A stretch of DNA of 64,000 nucleotides from contig JACKBT010000024.1 in the NCBI GenBank assembly GCA_020634415.1, forward strand, positions 1 through 64,000, written 5' to 3'. Made by a program: the position numbers and the translations under genes. This document shows, piece after piece, positions 24,989 through 33,896 of this stretch; the first letter of the stretch is position 1; each line of letters begins with the position of its first letter. Source of the DNA: Ardenticatenaceae bacterium. Lineage in GTDB: Bacteria > Chloroflexota > Anaerolineae > Promineifilales > Promineifilaceae. Below the pieces are notes generated by a model. That model had not been told where the DNA came from. It made no database searches and saw nothing but the letters and a program-made list of their open reading frames with translations.

Positions 24989-25533
24989 GCAAGCAAAACA
25001 AAAATAAAGCCAGCACAATGTCGGCTCTTCTCGAAGAAAAGCCGAAGCGCGGTCGTCCTATCAGGGCTGTAAGCCGCCAAAATGTCTATGTCGCCCTTTC
25101 CCAGGCACAAAAAGACGAAATCAAACGTCTGGCTTCTTTCCTGCCCGAAAAAGTAAAACGCGCCGATGTGCCCGACCTGGCTATCTCCATCCTCACCGCT
25201 CGTTTGGAAGCCCTGCGCCGTGCCCTGGCCGACCGCAACCGCGAAATCCCAGAGGGCGTAACCGATTTAGTCTCGCTCTATCTGTTATGGGATTTATCCC
25301 TTCCCAAGCAGAGCGAGGAAGAAAAGTGGACATCCATTCGCGTCTCACCACAGCAAAATATTGAACTGGGGCGGGCGCACGGAACACTGAATGCTGCCTT
25401 TGGGGCGAATCGCAGTGAGACCTTCGTATTGGGTTTGGCTTTGCTGGCTGCCTTTGTGGAAGAAGCTGAATTACAGAAAACTTCACTCACTTTAAGCCAG
25501 TTGCGACAGAAAATACTGGATATTTATTTGTGA
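24985..25533 (+). CDS. Uncharacterised partner of the AAA ATPase
   Basis: The 182-residue protein starts with a basic, low-complexity tail containing EKPKRGRPIRAVSRQ, an AT-hook-like GRP element, then YVALSQAQKDEIKRLASFLP and a helical C-terminal half. The two central segments (residues about 33-75 and 115-155) look like ribbon-helix-helix-type DNA-binding modules, but I cannot assign a family. Four-base overlap with the ATPase means coupled translation, so it is probably its DNA-binding partner (inference). Confidence 0.6.
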   Translation: MSKQNKNKASTMSALLEEKPKRGRPIRAVSRQNVYVALSQAQKDEIKRLASFLPEKVKRADVPDLAISILTARLEALRRALADRNREIPEGVTDLVSLYLLWDLSLPKQSEEEKWTSIRVSPQQNIELGRAHGTLNAAFGANRSETFVLGLALLAAFVEEAELQKTSLTLSQLRQKILDIYL

Positions 25534-25575
25534 GTAACTCATAATTAAATACAGGCGAAACTATCATATAAGAAC

Positions 25576-25602
25576 AAAAACCCGGCACAAAGCCGGGTTT
25601 TT
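25576..25602. terminator. Bidirectional intrinsic terminator
   Basis: AAAAACCCGGC (25576-25586) pairs with GCCGGGTTTTT (25592-25602). It serves the plus-strand ATPase pair and can also stop minus-strand transcription beyond fhs. Confidence 0.85.
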
Positions 25603-25618
25603 CTGTGATAATGACTCT

Positions 25619-25670
25619 CCTCCGGGAGGTTTAGCTGAGGGCGAAGGCCCTGACTGAACCCTCCCGGAGG
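25619..25670. repeat. Long imperfect GC-rich hairpin
   Basis: CCTCCGGGAGG at 25619-25629 pairs with CCTCCCGGAGG at 25660-25670, extended inward by imperfect pairs. It lies just after the fhs stop. Confidence 0.6.
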
Positions 25671-25681
25671 GTTAGGAGTGT

Positions 25682-27577
25682 TTAGAACAAGCCAATAACT
25701 TTGCCTGTCTCCAAATCCAAATCCACTTCAAAATAGGCAGGTCGTGTGGGCAGACCAGGCATCGTGCTCATGGTTCCCAACAAGGGGTAGAGGAAGCCAG
25801 CACCAACGCTGGCCCGAATATCCCGCACGGGAACGGTGAAACCCGATGGTGCGCCCTTCAAGTTAGGGTCATGGCTCAGGCTGAGATGTGTTTTCGCCAT
25901 ACACATGGGCAGTTTGTCAAAACCAACCCGCGTATAGAGGGCAATCTTCTTTTCGGCCTCTTCCGAATACTCAACGCCATCAGCCCCATACATCACCTTG
26001 GCAATCGTCTCAATTTTCTCTTTAATGGATTGCTCCAATGGATAGAGGAATTTGAAGTCGCTGGGTTTTTCGCAGGCGGCGATGACGGCTTTGCCTAATT
26101 CCACAGCGCCAGCACCACCTTCGGCCCAATGATTGGACATGGCGGCATCAGAAGCGCCTGCTTCCATCGCTTTGCGCTTTACTAATTCCACTTCAGCATC
26201 GGTGTCATCTTTGAAGCGGTTAATGCAGACGACTACAGGCACACCGAAACGGGTTGCATTTTGCACATGTTTCATCAAATTGCTGCAACCGGCCTCTAGC
26301 AGCTCCAGATTTTCCTCTGTGTAGGCTGGATCGAGTGGGGTGCCAGCGATGACTTTTGGCCCGCCGCCGTGCATCTTCAAGGCGCGAATGGTGGCAACGA
26401 GTACGACGCAGTTGGGGATGAGGCCACTGTAGCGGCATTTGATGTTGAAAAGCTTTTCCATACCAATGTCGGCACCAAAGCCAGCTTCGGTGATGACGTA
26501 GCCATCTTCGCCTACCAATTTGAGGGCCAGTTGGTCGGCAACGATGGAGGAGTTGCCGTGAGCGATGTTGGCGAAGGGGCCAGCATGGACAAAGGCGGGT
26601 GTGCCTTCGAGTGTTTGCATCAGGTTGGGCATGATGGCATCTTTCATAAGTACGGTGAGGGCACCACCACAGCCGAGATCATCGGCCGTTATGGGATCCC
26701 CCGCCTTGTTTGTGCCAATCACCATCCGGCCCAGGCGCTCGCGCATATCTTCCAGGCTGGTGGTAAGGGCCAAAATTGCCATGATTTCGCTGGCGACGGT
26801 AATGTCGAAACCGGTTTCGCGTTGGAATTTTTCAGCCGGCCCCTGGCCGATGGTAATGTTTCGCAGATAGCGGTCACTGGTGTCTAAAACCCGCCGCCAG
26901 GTGATGCTGTCGGGGTCAATGTCCAGACGTGCAAAGCGGCTGCGCTCTTCTTCGGTCAGTTCGTTGGGGTCTGTTTTGTCAATGCCCAGTTTGGCCAGAC
27001 GGCGCAGCATGACGGGTGAGAAGCGGCGATTGCCTTGTTTATCGGCCGGGCAGAGCCGGTCAAACAGCCGTTCATCGGATTGGTAGGATTCATGGTGCAT
27101 CCGAATGTCAATGGCCGCTGCTAACAGGTTGTTGGCAGCGGTAATGGCGTGGATGTCGCCGGTGAGATGCAGGTTGAAATCTTCCATCGGGATGATTTGG
27201 CTGTAGCCACCGCCAGCCGCACCGCCCTTGATGCCAAAGGTTGGCCCCTGGCTGGGCTGTCGGACGCAGGTAAAAATCTTTTTGTCGAGGTGAGCGCCCA
27301 ATGCCTGGCTTAACCCGACTGTCGTTGTCGTCTTACCCTCACCGAGGGGGGTGGGGGTGATGGCGGTGACGACGATGTATTTGCCGTTGGGCTGATCGGC
27401 CAGACGATCACGGACAGAAAGCTGGACTTTGGCTTTGACTTTGCCGTAAAGCTCGAGTTCTTCGGGCAAAATACCAGCTTCTTCGGCTATTTGGGCAATG
27501 GGCAGCGGGGTGGCTGCCTGGGCAATATCAATATCGCTGGGAACATCAGCCAAGATGTTCGTAAGTTTGTGGGCCAT
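25682..27577 (-). CDS. fhs: Formate-tetrahydrofolate ligase
   Basis: The 631-residue enzyme makes 10-formyl-THF from formate, THF and ATP. The ATP site [13 protein letters not shown] is near residue 75, followed by [19 protein letters not shown] and the [12 protein letters not shown] region. It is longer than the usual 555-residue bacterial form and carries an N-terminal segment ([18 protein letters not shown]) and inserts like the ligase domain of eukaryotic C1-THF synthase. AGGAGG precedes the ATG. No other one-carbon gene is adjacent. No ACGGCCGT copy occurs in the gene. Confidence 0.95.
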   Translation of the reverse strand: MAHKLTNILADVPSDIDIAQAATPLPIAQIAEEAGILPEELELYGKVKAKVQLSVRDRLADQPNGKYIVVTAITPTPLGEGKTTTTVGLSQALGAHLDKKIFTCVRQPSQGPTFGIKGGAAGGGYSQIIPMEDFNLHLTGDIHAITAANNLLAAAIDIRMHHESYQSDERLFDRLCPADKQGNRRFSPVMLRRLAKLGIDKTDPNELTEEERSRFARLDIDPDSITWRRVLDTSDRYLRNITIGQGPAEKFQRETGFDITVASEIMAILALTTSLEDMRERLGRMVIGTNKAGDPITADDLGCGGALTVLMKDAIMPNLMQTLEGTPAFVHAGPFANIAHGNSSIVADQLALKLVGEDGYVITEAGFGADIGMEKLFNIKCRYSGLIPNCVVLVATIRALKMHGGGPKVIAGTPLDPAYTEENLELLEAGCSNLMKHVQNATRFGVPVVVCINRFKDDTDAEVELVKRKAMEAGASDAAMSNHWAEGGAGAVELGKAVIAACEKPSDFKFLYPLEQSIKEKIETIAKVMYGADGVEYSEEAEKKIALYTRVGFDKLPMCMAKTHLSLSHDPNLKGAPSGFTVPVRDIRASVGAGFLYPLLGTMSTMPGLPTRPAYFEVDLDLETGKVIGLF

Positions 27578-27600
27578 AAGGGAATAACCTCCTAGAGATG

Positions 27601-27681
27601 ATTGAATTAGGAATTATGAGGGACGAATTATGAATGAAGGTGTTGGCATGATAATTCTCCCTATAACCCATAATTCAAGTT
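27601..27681. repeat. Intergenic array AATTATGA/ATAATTC words
   Basis: TAGGAATTATGAGGGACGAATTATGAATG is followed by GATAATTCTCCCTATAACCCATAATTC, roughly complementary. It lies in the fhs leader region. Confidence 0.6.
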
Positions 27682-27759
27682 TTTAATTAAAGATGGAATA
27701 ATTGTACCTGTCCTGAAATAAACCCGCCAACGCTTGCTTTAGGCCAGAACACCCCCCAT

Positions 27760-29034
27760 TTAGCTGGCTCGTTCGGCTAAAAATAGCTGCCATGCCCGTT
27801 CGGCGTCTTCATAGGTGGTGAAGTGATCTCCGGTGACGTTGAAGAGCCAACTGCGGTAGGTGATGTCGCCAAGTTCGCGCTGTAAGGGGTGGGTGGAGAT
27901 GCCGATTTCGACGGTGAGGAATTCGATGAGGGCGTAGATGATTTGCCGCTGCATGGGTTGGGCGATGGCATAGGGTCTGTCCCATAAATCACTGGCTGCG
28001 TCTAATTGGCTGGCTTCTTCTTGTATTTGGTTGTAGGGCAGCGGTGGCAATGTTTGCAGGCCAAGCTGCTGCAACTGGATGTCTACGATGGCCTGGAAAA
28101 ATAGTTCATGGTCGCAGCAGAGCCAACCGGCGAGGTTGCTGATAACGGCCGTTACCACCCACTCTGCATACCCTCTTTGCAAGGCGCGATAGCTGGCTTC
28201 ATCTTGGGGCAGCCCGATGAGGGTGGGGGTGGGCAAGCGCAAGCTGCGGTCGCTGGGCAAACGGCCGTTCTGCACATCTAACAACACACGAGGATCCGTC
28301 GTCAACTGCAAGCCAAAATGCAGATCTGTGGGGCAGTTAATGCCCGCCAACTGTTCACACATTTCAATTAGTTTGCGGTCTAAATCGGCAGCGAGGCGAC
28401 GGCCGATTTCGGCATCTCGTTCGGGGTAGGTGGTGGTGAGATAACGGCCGTTGCTCGTCAGCGTCTCACCCCAGAATTCAGGTTCCGGCGGGGCCAACAG
28501 CCAGCGATTGGGGCCGAGGCGGTAGACGGCCGTTTGCTGTAGCTGCACCGTTTGGCTCAGGCCGTTGCCAATGTCCACGCCATACGTTTGGGTGATGGTC
28601 ATTTCAGCAGCCGTTAGATCGGGGGCAAAGGTGATAACGGCCGTTTCCGTTGTCACTGTGTTCAATCGCTGCAAGCCTAAGCCATCCCGATCCAGAAACG
28701 CGCCCTCGCGCACCACCTCTTCCTGCGCTGCCGACCAATGGGCATCTTTGCCCGACAGGAAACCGACGAATAATTCAGAGTCCTGGTCGGCGGCGGCCTG
28801 CTGGATGACGTTGTAGCTGGAGATGACGGCCAACCGCGCTTCGGCTTCCGCGTCCTCGACGCGCTGGTTTAATTCACGGATGGTGATGAAAACGGCCGTT
28901 GCCGCCCCCACTACAACCATCAACAGCACATAGGGCCACAAACGCCGTCGCGGTCGCGGCGCACGCGGCTCCTCCGGCAGCGGCGGCGGCTCATCCCAAT
29001 TAATTTCTTCTTGTGTTTGCCAATCGAAGGACAT
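27760..29034 (-). CDS. Uncharacterised single-pass membrane protein
   Basis: The 424-residue protein has a Pro-rich cytoplasmic N-terminus ending in RPRRRLW, one transmembrane helix (about 33-53), and a large extracytoplasmic part with a coiled segment followed by mixed alpha/beta sequence, including a CC pair near 305. No family is recognised. It lies 31 bases beyond the lytic transglycosylase gene on the same strand and may take part in cell-envelope work (inference). Confidence 0.65.
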   Translation of the reverse strand: MSFDWQTQEEINWDEPPPLPEEPRAPRPRRRLWPYVLLMVVVGAATAVFITIRELNQRVEDAEAEARLAVISSYNVIQQAAADQDSELFVGFLSGKDAHWSAAQEEVVREGAFLDRDGLGLQRLNTVTTETAVITFAPDLTAAEMTITQTYGVDIGNGLSQTVQLQQTAVYRLGPNRWLLAPPEPEFWGETLTSNGRYLTTTYPERDAEIGRRLAADLDRKLIEMCEQLAGINCPTDLHFGLQLTTDPRVLLDVQNGRLPSDRSLRLPTPTLIGLPQDEASYRALQRGYAEWVVTAVISNLAGWLCCDHELFFQAIVDIQLQQLGLQTLPPLPYNQIQEEASQLDAASDLWDRPYAIAQPMQRQIIYALIEFLTVEIGISTHPLQRELGDITYRSWLFNVTGDHFTTYEDAERAWQLFLAERAS

Positions 29035-29039
29035 GAGAT

Positions 29040-29070
29040 AATTACGTCATTACGTCATTACGTAATTACG
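29040..29070. repeat. CATTACGT tandem array
   Basis: TAATTACGTCATTACGTCAT continues as TACGTAATTACG, four iterations of an ACGT-centred word. It overlaps the last bases of the transglycosylase gene. Confidence 0.7.
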
Positions 29071-31777
29071 ATCCATTGTACAAATAATCATAAACCACAA
29101 AACCAATGTAAATGCGCTCAATATAGAGGCGGGTTTCGCCGAAATCTACGGTTTCGTGATAGCTGTCTAAATCGCCCCCGGCCTCGGCGTACCAGCGGGC
29201 GGCGTTGCCGGGGCCAGCATTGTAGGCGGAAAGGGCAGCGTGGACTTGATCGTCGAAGGTGTTTAGCTGTTGGGCGATGTAAAACGCGCCAAAGTTTAGC
29301 CCTACGTAGGGCAAAAAGAGGTCGGCGTTTTCAAAGTCGGGCCAGTTTATCTGCGCCGCAATATAGGCTCCGGTGTCGGGGATGACCTGGCTGAGGCCCT
29401 GGGCGACGGCGGTGGATTGGGCGAAGCTTTCGAAGAGGCTTTCTTGCCGCACCAGGGCAAATTGCAGGCGGGGGTCATAGCCGTAATGATCGGCCAACGG
29501 CACAATCAGATCGTTGTAGTAGACGGGGTAGGCCAAACGGCCGATAAACTTTGGCCCCGCAAACACACTCTGCCCCGCCAGCGACAACACGGTGCTGGCA
29601 GCAATAATCGAGGAGCGATAGAGGCCCAAATCGCGGAAGTAAAGGGCTAGTTGGTAACTGGCAAGCGCGTCTTCGGCGTAATCGCTGCGCAGGGATTCCA
29701 ATTCCCATTTGGCTTCTTCCCACAAGCCCAACTGCCACAACTGTGTGCCTACCAGCAGGCGCGGGTCGGCGGCCAGCGCGGGCGAGAGGGTGCGCACATC
29801 GGTGTCGGCGGCGAGGCCGAGCCAGTCGCGCAGCCACTGTTCGGCGGTTTGTTGATCGGCCGTTTCATCCTGTGGAATCACAAATTCATGCGCCGCCACA
29901 AAGGGCGGAGCGCCAGCGATCATGGCCCGCGCCCGCACGGCGTAATAGTCGGCATTGGCCGAGTTTTGCACCAGGGATTCAACGCGGCTGAAAACGGCCG
30001 TATAATCCACCCGCGCCGTGTCTGTTATGTCAACAAAAAGGGTAATGGGGATGGCGGTGGAGATAACGGCCGTTGGCGAAACAGGCGGCGTAACGGTCGG
30101 TTCGGGTGGGTTGGCCTGCTGGTCAATCAAATCGGGCAGTGAGCGCAGCAGCCACACCCGTGCCGCCGAGGCAAATTCGCTTTGCGGATAGGTTTCGGCC
30201 AATTGCAGCCAAAGGGCAACAGCTTGCGCCGAGCCGGCCGCGGCGGCAGCTGCCTCACCCCCTGCCAGTTGGGACAGCCAACCAGCGCGAAAGATGGCTT
30301 CCGGCGCATCCTCATGCTGCGGGTAATTGGCGGCCATCGCCTGGTAATAGCTGATGGCGCGGGCGGTGTCGCCGCTGCGCTCAGTGAGGGCGGCCAGCCA
30401 CCAGGCGGCAAAGGCTGCTTCCGGGCCGTCGGGATAGTCGCGCAGGTACGTGCCATAGAGGGCAATGGCGGTGGCGGTATCGTCAGTGCGGGCGGCCATT
30501 TTGGCTTGCTCAATTGTGGCTCGTGCCCCATCGGCCCGGCCAAATTTTTCCAACTCGGTGTAGGCCGAGGCCACATCGCCCAGGGCTTCGTAGCAGTAGG
30601 CCAGGTAGAGGTGCGCCTCGGGTTTGTAGGTGGCCGGATCGTTGGCGATGTAGCGGTTGAAGGCGGCGATGGCTGGCTCGTAGGCATCGGCGTAGTAATC
30701 TACCAGGCCGCGCTGATACTCATCCACAAAAATGCCCGCCTCGACGAGGGCGACCAGCCCTAAATAGCTTTCGTAGGCGCGGGGATAGGTGTTTACGCCG
30801 GTGCGATACCGCTCGTAGCCCTGGTCCGCATTGCCGGCCAGCAGCAGGGCGCTGCCCGCCAGATAGGTCATCTCGCCCCGTGTGTTTTCTGTTTGGGCCA
30901 GGTTGTGGATGGCATCGTACTGGGTGACGGCGGCCTGGTAATTGCCAGCGTCCAGGTAAAACTGGGCCAGTTGCCGATGGATGCGAATGCGTTCCAGCCG
31001 GTGTGCTTGCCCGCTGAGGGCTGCTTCATAGGCGGCAATGGCCGCGTCGCCTTCTAGCATCTGGGCGATGCGGGGCTGGACGTAGGCGGCCATAATCGGT
31101 TCGCGGCTGAGGTAGGCTTCGTAGGCGTTGATGGCGGCGGCGTTGTTGCCGGCTGCTTGCTGGGCCTGGCCGAGGAGGAAGTAGGCGGCGGTGGGTCTTT
31201 CGCCAGCGGTGACGGCGAGGAGGTCGTTGAGGGTGTTGGTGGCGGCGGTGTAACGGCCGTCCCACACATAAGCCCGACCCAAGGTGTATAGTACCTCCTC
31301 CACCTGTTCCTGGCTTAGGCTGCTGCGCTGCGGCAAAACCGCCTCTAGCTGCTCAATTACGGCACCGTAATTGCCGTTGTGGAACAATGTCTGGGCCTGC
31401 TCGATGCGGGCTTCGGGTGGGGGTGTGGCGGTGGGGGATGGTGTGGGGCTGGGGGTGGGTGAGGGAATGGGGGTGTCGGTGGGGATGATTTGGGCGATGG
31501 CTTCATCTACCATAGCGGCGACGAAGGAAACGGCCGTTGGTGTGGCGGTTGGCTCGACGGCGGCCAGGGCGGGCACCAGGGTGGGGGTGGGCATGAGGGT
31601 GGCGGGAGGATTGGTGAGGGGGAGGGGGGCAACGGCCGTTTCGTTCTCAGCACAGCCGATGAGGAGGAAGAGCAGCAGGCAGCAGGTGGCAAGGGGCAAG
31701 GGCCACCTGCCCCTTGCCCATTGCCCCTTGCCCCTTGCTACCTGTTCTTTACTACCAGTCATCCACAATCTACGCAT
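29066..31777 (-). CDS. TPR-repeat lytic transglycosylase lipoprotein (SLT family)
   Basis: The 903-residue lipoprotein has a basic N-region, hydrophobic stretch and lipobox LIGC, a Pro/Thr-rich linker, about a dozen TPR-like helix pairs (about 130-560), a second linker and a C-terminal SLT domain. That domain contains RQESLFES with the catalytic Glu near 780, GLSQVIPDTG and ALSAYNAGPGNA. It should cleave peptidoglycan outside the membrane, like Slt70. I chose the ATG at 31777, behind GGAG and overlapping the previous stop. A GGCAAGG repeat array lies inside its signal peptide. Confidence 0.85.
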   Translation of the reverse strand: MRRLWMTGSKEQVARGKGQWARGRWPLPLATCCLLLFLLIGCAENETAVAPLPLTNPPATLMPTPTLVPALAAVEPTATPTAVSFVAAMVDEAIAQIIPTDTPIPSPTPSPTPSPTATPPPEARIEQAQTLFHNGNYGAVIEQLEAVLPQRSSLSQEQVEEVLYTLGRAYVWDGRYTAATNTLNDLLAVTAGERPTAAYFLLGQAQQAAGNNAAAINAYEAYLSREPIMAAYVQPRIAQMLEGDAAIAAYEAALSGQAHRLERIRIHRQLAQFYLDAGNYQAAVTQYDAIHNLAQTENTRGEMTYLAGSALLLAGNADQGYERYRTGVNTYPRAYESYLGLVALVEAGIFVDEYQRGLVDYYADAYEPAIAAFNRYIANDPATYKPEAHLYLAYCYEALGDVASAYTELEKFGRADGARATIEQAKMAARTDDTATAIALYGTYLRDYPDGPEAAFAAWWLAALTERSGDTARAISYYQAMAANYPQHEDAPEAIFRAGWLSQLAGGEAAAAAAGSAQAVALWLQLAETYPQSEFASAARVWLLRSLPDLIDQQANPPEPTVTPPVSPTAVISTAIPITLFVDITDTARVDYTAVFSRVESLVQNSANADYYAVRARAMIAGAPPFVAAHEFVIPQDETADQQTAEQWLRDWLGLAADTDVRTLSPALAADPRLLVGTQLWQLGLWEEAKWELESLRSDYAEDALASYQLALYFRDLGLYRSSIIAASTVLSLAGQSVFAGPKFIGRLAYPVYYNDLIVPLADHYGYDPRLQFALVRQESLFESFAQSTAVAQGLSQVIPDTGAYIAAQINWPDFENADLFLPYVGLNFGAFYIAQQLNTFDDQVHAALSAYNAGPGNAARWYAEAGGDLDSYHETVDFGETRLYIERIYIGFVVYDYLYNGS
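31690..31747. repeat. GGCAAGG/CCCCTTG array inside a signal-peptide coding region
   Basis: GCAAGGGGCAAGGGCCACC is answered by CCCCTTGCCCATTGCCCC and TTGCCCCTTGC. The array is in frame and encodes the n-region and start of the hydrophobic core of the transglycosylase signal peptide. Confidence 0.75.
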
Positions 31778-32654
31778 TTTTCTCCGTACCACGCTTGCCT
31801 GTGAGCAGTTCATAACCCAAATATAGCGGCGCGATCTGGGTGAGGATAAACCAGATCATGATGATATTGATAGTGTCTTGGATGCCTTCTAATTGGGTAC
31901 TCATGCCCGCTTTAACGAGGCGTGTCTGGTCATTGAGTTCAGTTACAAGGCGGATGTACTCGTCTAAAAGCGGGTCTAGTTCGGCGATGCGCTGGTTTAC
32001 TGTGCCTAAATCCTCGCCAATGGTGGTGACATTTTCGCTGATGCTGGCCAGGTTTTGACTGCTGGTATCAATGTGTGTGGCTAAGCCACGCAGTTCTGCG
32101 GGCAGTCCTTCGGTGCTGGCTCCCAGTTGGCGCACCGTTTCGTCGAAGGGTACGCTGGGGTCGTAGTCAATGCCCAGGTCGAAATCGAGATCGAAGGTGT
32201 ATAGGGGTTGGCTGCTGAAGGGGTTGGGAATGTCGAAGGATTCGTCAATTTTGAAGCGGTTGAGGGTGGTGAGGGTGCTGTCAATGGCGCCGGCTACTTC
32301 GGCCATGTTGGGAATGGCGGCTTGTACGGCTTCGATGCTTTGGGGGACATCGCTGCTGGCGATGTCGCTGACTTGTTCCAACAGGGGTTGGGTGTCGTCG
32401 AGGGCCTGGCTGAGGCCATCGGCCGTTTCTTCGACAGTATTGAGGCTGCTGCCGACATCGGTGACGGTTTGTTTGGCGAGGGCCAGCGACTCGATGACGG
32501 TGTCGAGGCTTTGGGTGAGTAGTTCGAGGTTGGTTTGCAGGCTGGCGGCGATGTTGTCAACGGCCGTTTGTGCCGCCTGCGCACTGCGCCATCCCACCCA
32601 AATGCCCGATAAACCGATGATGATCATGAGGAGACCTAGAAATCGTTTGAACAT
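31770..32654 (-). CDS. Coiled-coil protein with transmembrane helices at both ends
   Basis: The 294-residue protein begins with a transmembrane helix (LGLLMIIIGLSGIWVGW), continues as long heptad-rich helices reminiscent of chemoreceptor or MCE-tail coiled coils (repeated SLxxx and TVxxx heptads at about 30-120 and 190-260), and ends with a second hydrophobic segment (IIMIWFILTQIAPLYLGY). No catalytic domain. GGAG lies five bases before the ATG at 32654. It overlaps the transglycosylase start by eight bases, so the two are coupled; a structural role in the cell envelope is possible. Confidence 0.65.
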   Translation of the reverse strand: MFKRFLGLLMIIIGLSGIWVGWRSAQAAQTAVDNIAASLQTNLELLTQSLDTVIESLALAKQTVTDVGSSLNTVEETADGLSQALDDTQPLLEQVSDIASSDVPQSIEAVQAAIPNMAEVAGAIDSTLTTLNRFKIDESFDIPNPFSSQPLYTFDLDFDLGIDYDPSVPFDETVRQLGASTEGLPAELRGLATHIDTSSQNLASISENVTTIGEDLGTVNQRIAELDPLLDEYIRLVTELNDQTRLVKAGMSTQLEGIQDTINIIMIWFILTQIAPLYLGYELLTGKRGTEKNA

Positions 32655-32671
32655 GATTTCTCCGTTGAGTT

Positions 32672-32750
32672 GGTGTATTGGTGTATGGGTATATTGGTTT
32701 AGTGGTAAATACACCAATACACGATTACACCAGTACACCCATTACCTATT
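32672..32750. repeat. GTGTATTGG-type inverted array
   Basis: GTGTATTGGTGTATGGGTAT and ATTGGTTTAGTGG are followed by CCACCAATACAC-like complements (ACACCAATACACGATTACACC). It separates the DUF4037 gene from the coiled-coil gene. Confidence 0.75.
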
Positions 32751-33837
32751 ACCGATATAACTCCCGCAGCCGCTGGTGCAGCCACAAATTTTCGCGCATG
32801 TCGGTGTTGTCGCTAAACTGGTCAATGCTGCCGATGGCAAACTTGATTTGGCGCACGGTTTCGTCGGTGATGGCGTGGTAGAGGGGTGTGGCAAAGCGTC
32901 CGGCGTTAATGACTTGGAACGGCCGTCCAAAAAAGTTCCTTACCGTTGGCTCCACCCACTCTGTCAGCCCCAATTCATTATGCTTTTGCGCCACAAATTC
33001 ATAGGCCGCACGGAGATGTTTTTCCCGCTGCTGCCAATGTTCGGCCAGCAGAACCTGGCGCAGTGTGGGCTGCAAGGCTTCGTAACAGGTCAGTTCCTTA
33101 AACGCAGTTCCAAACCACTTGGGGTAGGGTGCAAAACGCTTTTCCATTAAAAAGCAGAGCAGCATCACGTCATGAACCAATCGTCCGGCCAATAATTGCG
33201 AGCCAAGATCATCATCTACGTAGCCTGTGCGCCCCAAAAAATGCTCTTCTTGTCCGATGCGTGACCACTGGGCCATGAGCAGATAGAGCCAGATATCATG
33301 AGGATACCAGGCGAGTTTTTGGCGAACGGCCGTTAACTCTCCCCAATCATCCACAAAAACCTGGCCCCGCGTCACTTCCAGCAGCTTTTGCTGTGGTGTC
33401 ACCAGCCAATCGGCGGCAGTTATCTCGCCCAGGGGGTCGAAGGGGAGTTGGTTGGCTAGAAAACGGCCGATTGTCGTCACCTCCACCCGATGATTGATCG
33501 CACCAGCATTAGCCTCTGCTAACAGCCGCGTTCCCTCCTCATCCGGCTCGCCAAAATGGACAGAGTAGCCCTGATAGGTTGGCGGGAAGCGTTGGCGAAA
33601 TAGTTCGTGGATGGCCGTGCCGTGCTGCTCAAAATCAGCCTCGCGCAAAAAGAGCTGCTGCCGAATGCCCCAATCATGGTCGGTAGACATGGGTGTGTCG
33701 TAGCCCAACACATCGGAACCGGAGCCGATGCGAGCGGCGCAGTAAGTGAGATGGGGATAGTGGTGGTGGAGTAACGGCCGTATCACTTCCCCGAAGAATT
33801 GTTCGTTTAGGCGTAAGCCAGGAATAAAGTCATTCAT
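32749..33837 (-). CDS. DUF4037 protein (nucleotidyltransferase-like)
   Basis: The 362-residue protein has GSDVLGYDTPMSTDHDWG near its N-terminus, which corresponds to the GS...DhD nucleotidyltransferase core, and a helical C-terminal region with the DUF4037 pattern. Some family members resemble aminoglycoside or tRNA nucleotidyltransferases, but no activity is established. I chose the ATG at 33837 because the frame upstream is heptamer repeat sequence. It is preceded by a short substrate-binding-like lipoprotein gene. Confidence 0.78.
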   Translation of the reverse strand: MNDFIPGLRLNEQFFGEVIRPLLHHHYPHLTYCAARIGSGSDVLGYDTPMSTDHDWGIRQQLFLREADFEQHGTAIHELFRQRFPPTYQGYSVHFGEPDEEGTRLLAEANAGAINHRVEVTTIGRFLANQLPFDPLGEITAADWLVTPQQKLLEVTRGQVFVDDWGELTAVRQKLAWYPHDIWLYLLMAQWSRIGQEEHFLGRTGYVDDDLGSQLLAGRLVHDVMLLCFLMEKRFAPYPKWFGTAFKELTCYEALQPTLRQVLLAEHWQQREKHLRAAYEFVAQKHNELGLTEWVEPTVRNFFGRPFQVINAGRFATPLYHAITDETVRQIKFAIGSIDQFSDNTDMRENLWLHQRLRELYR

Positions 33838-33839
33838 AG

Positions 33840-33896
33840 AGACTTGAGACCGGAGACTGAAGACTGATGATTTTAGTCTCCAGTCTCTAGTCTCCA
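33840..33896. repeat. AGTCTCC-family heptamer inverted array
   Basis: GAGACCGGAGACTGAAGACT and the complementary AGTCTCCAGTCTCTAGTCTCC form two arms. The array runs into the 3' end of the lipoprotein gene that stops at 33873. Confidence 0.85.
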
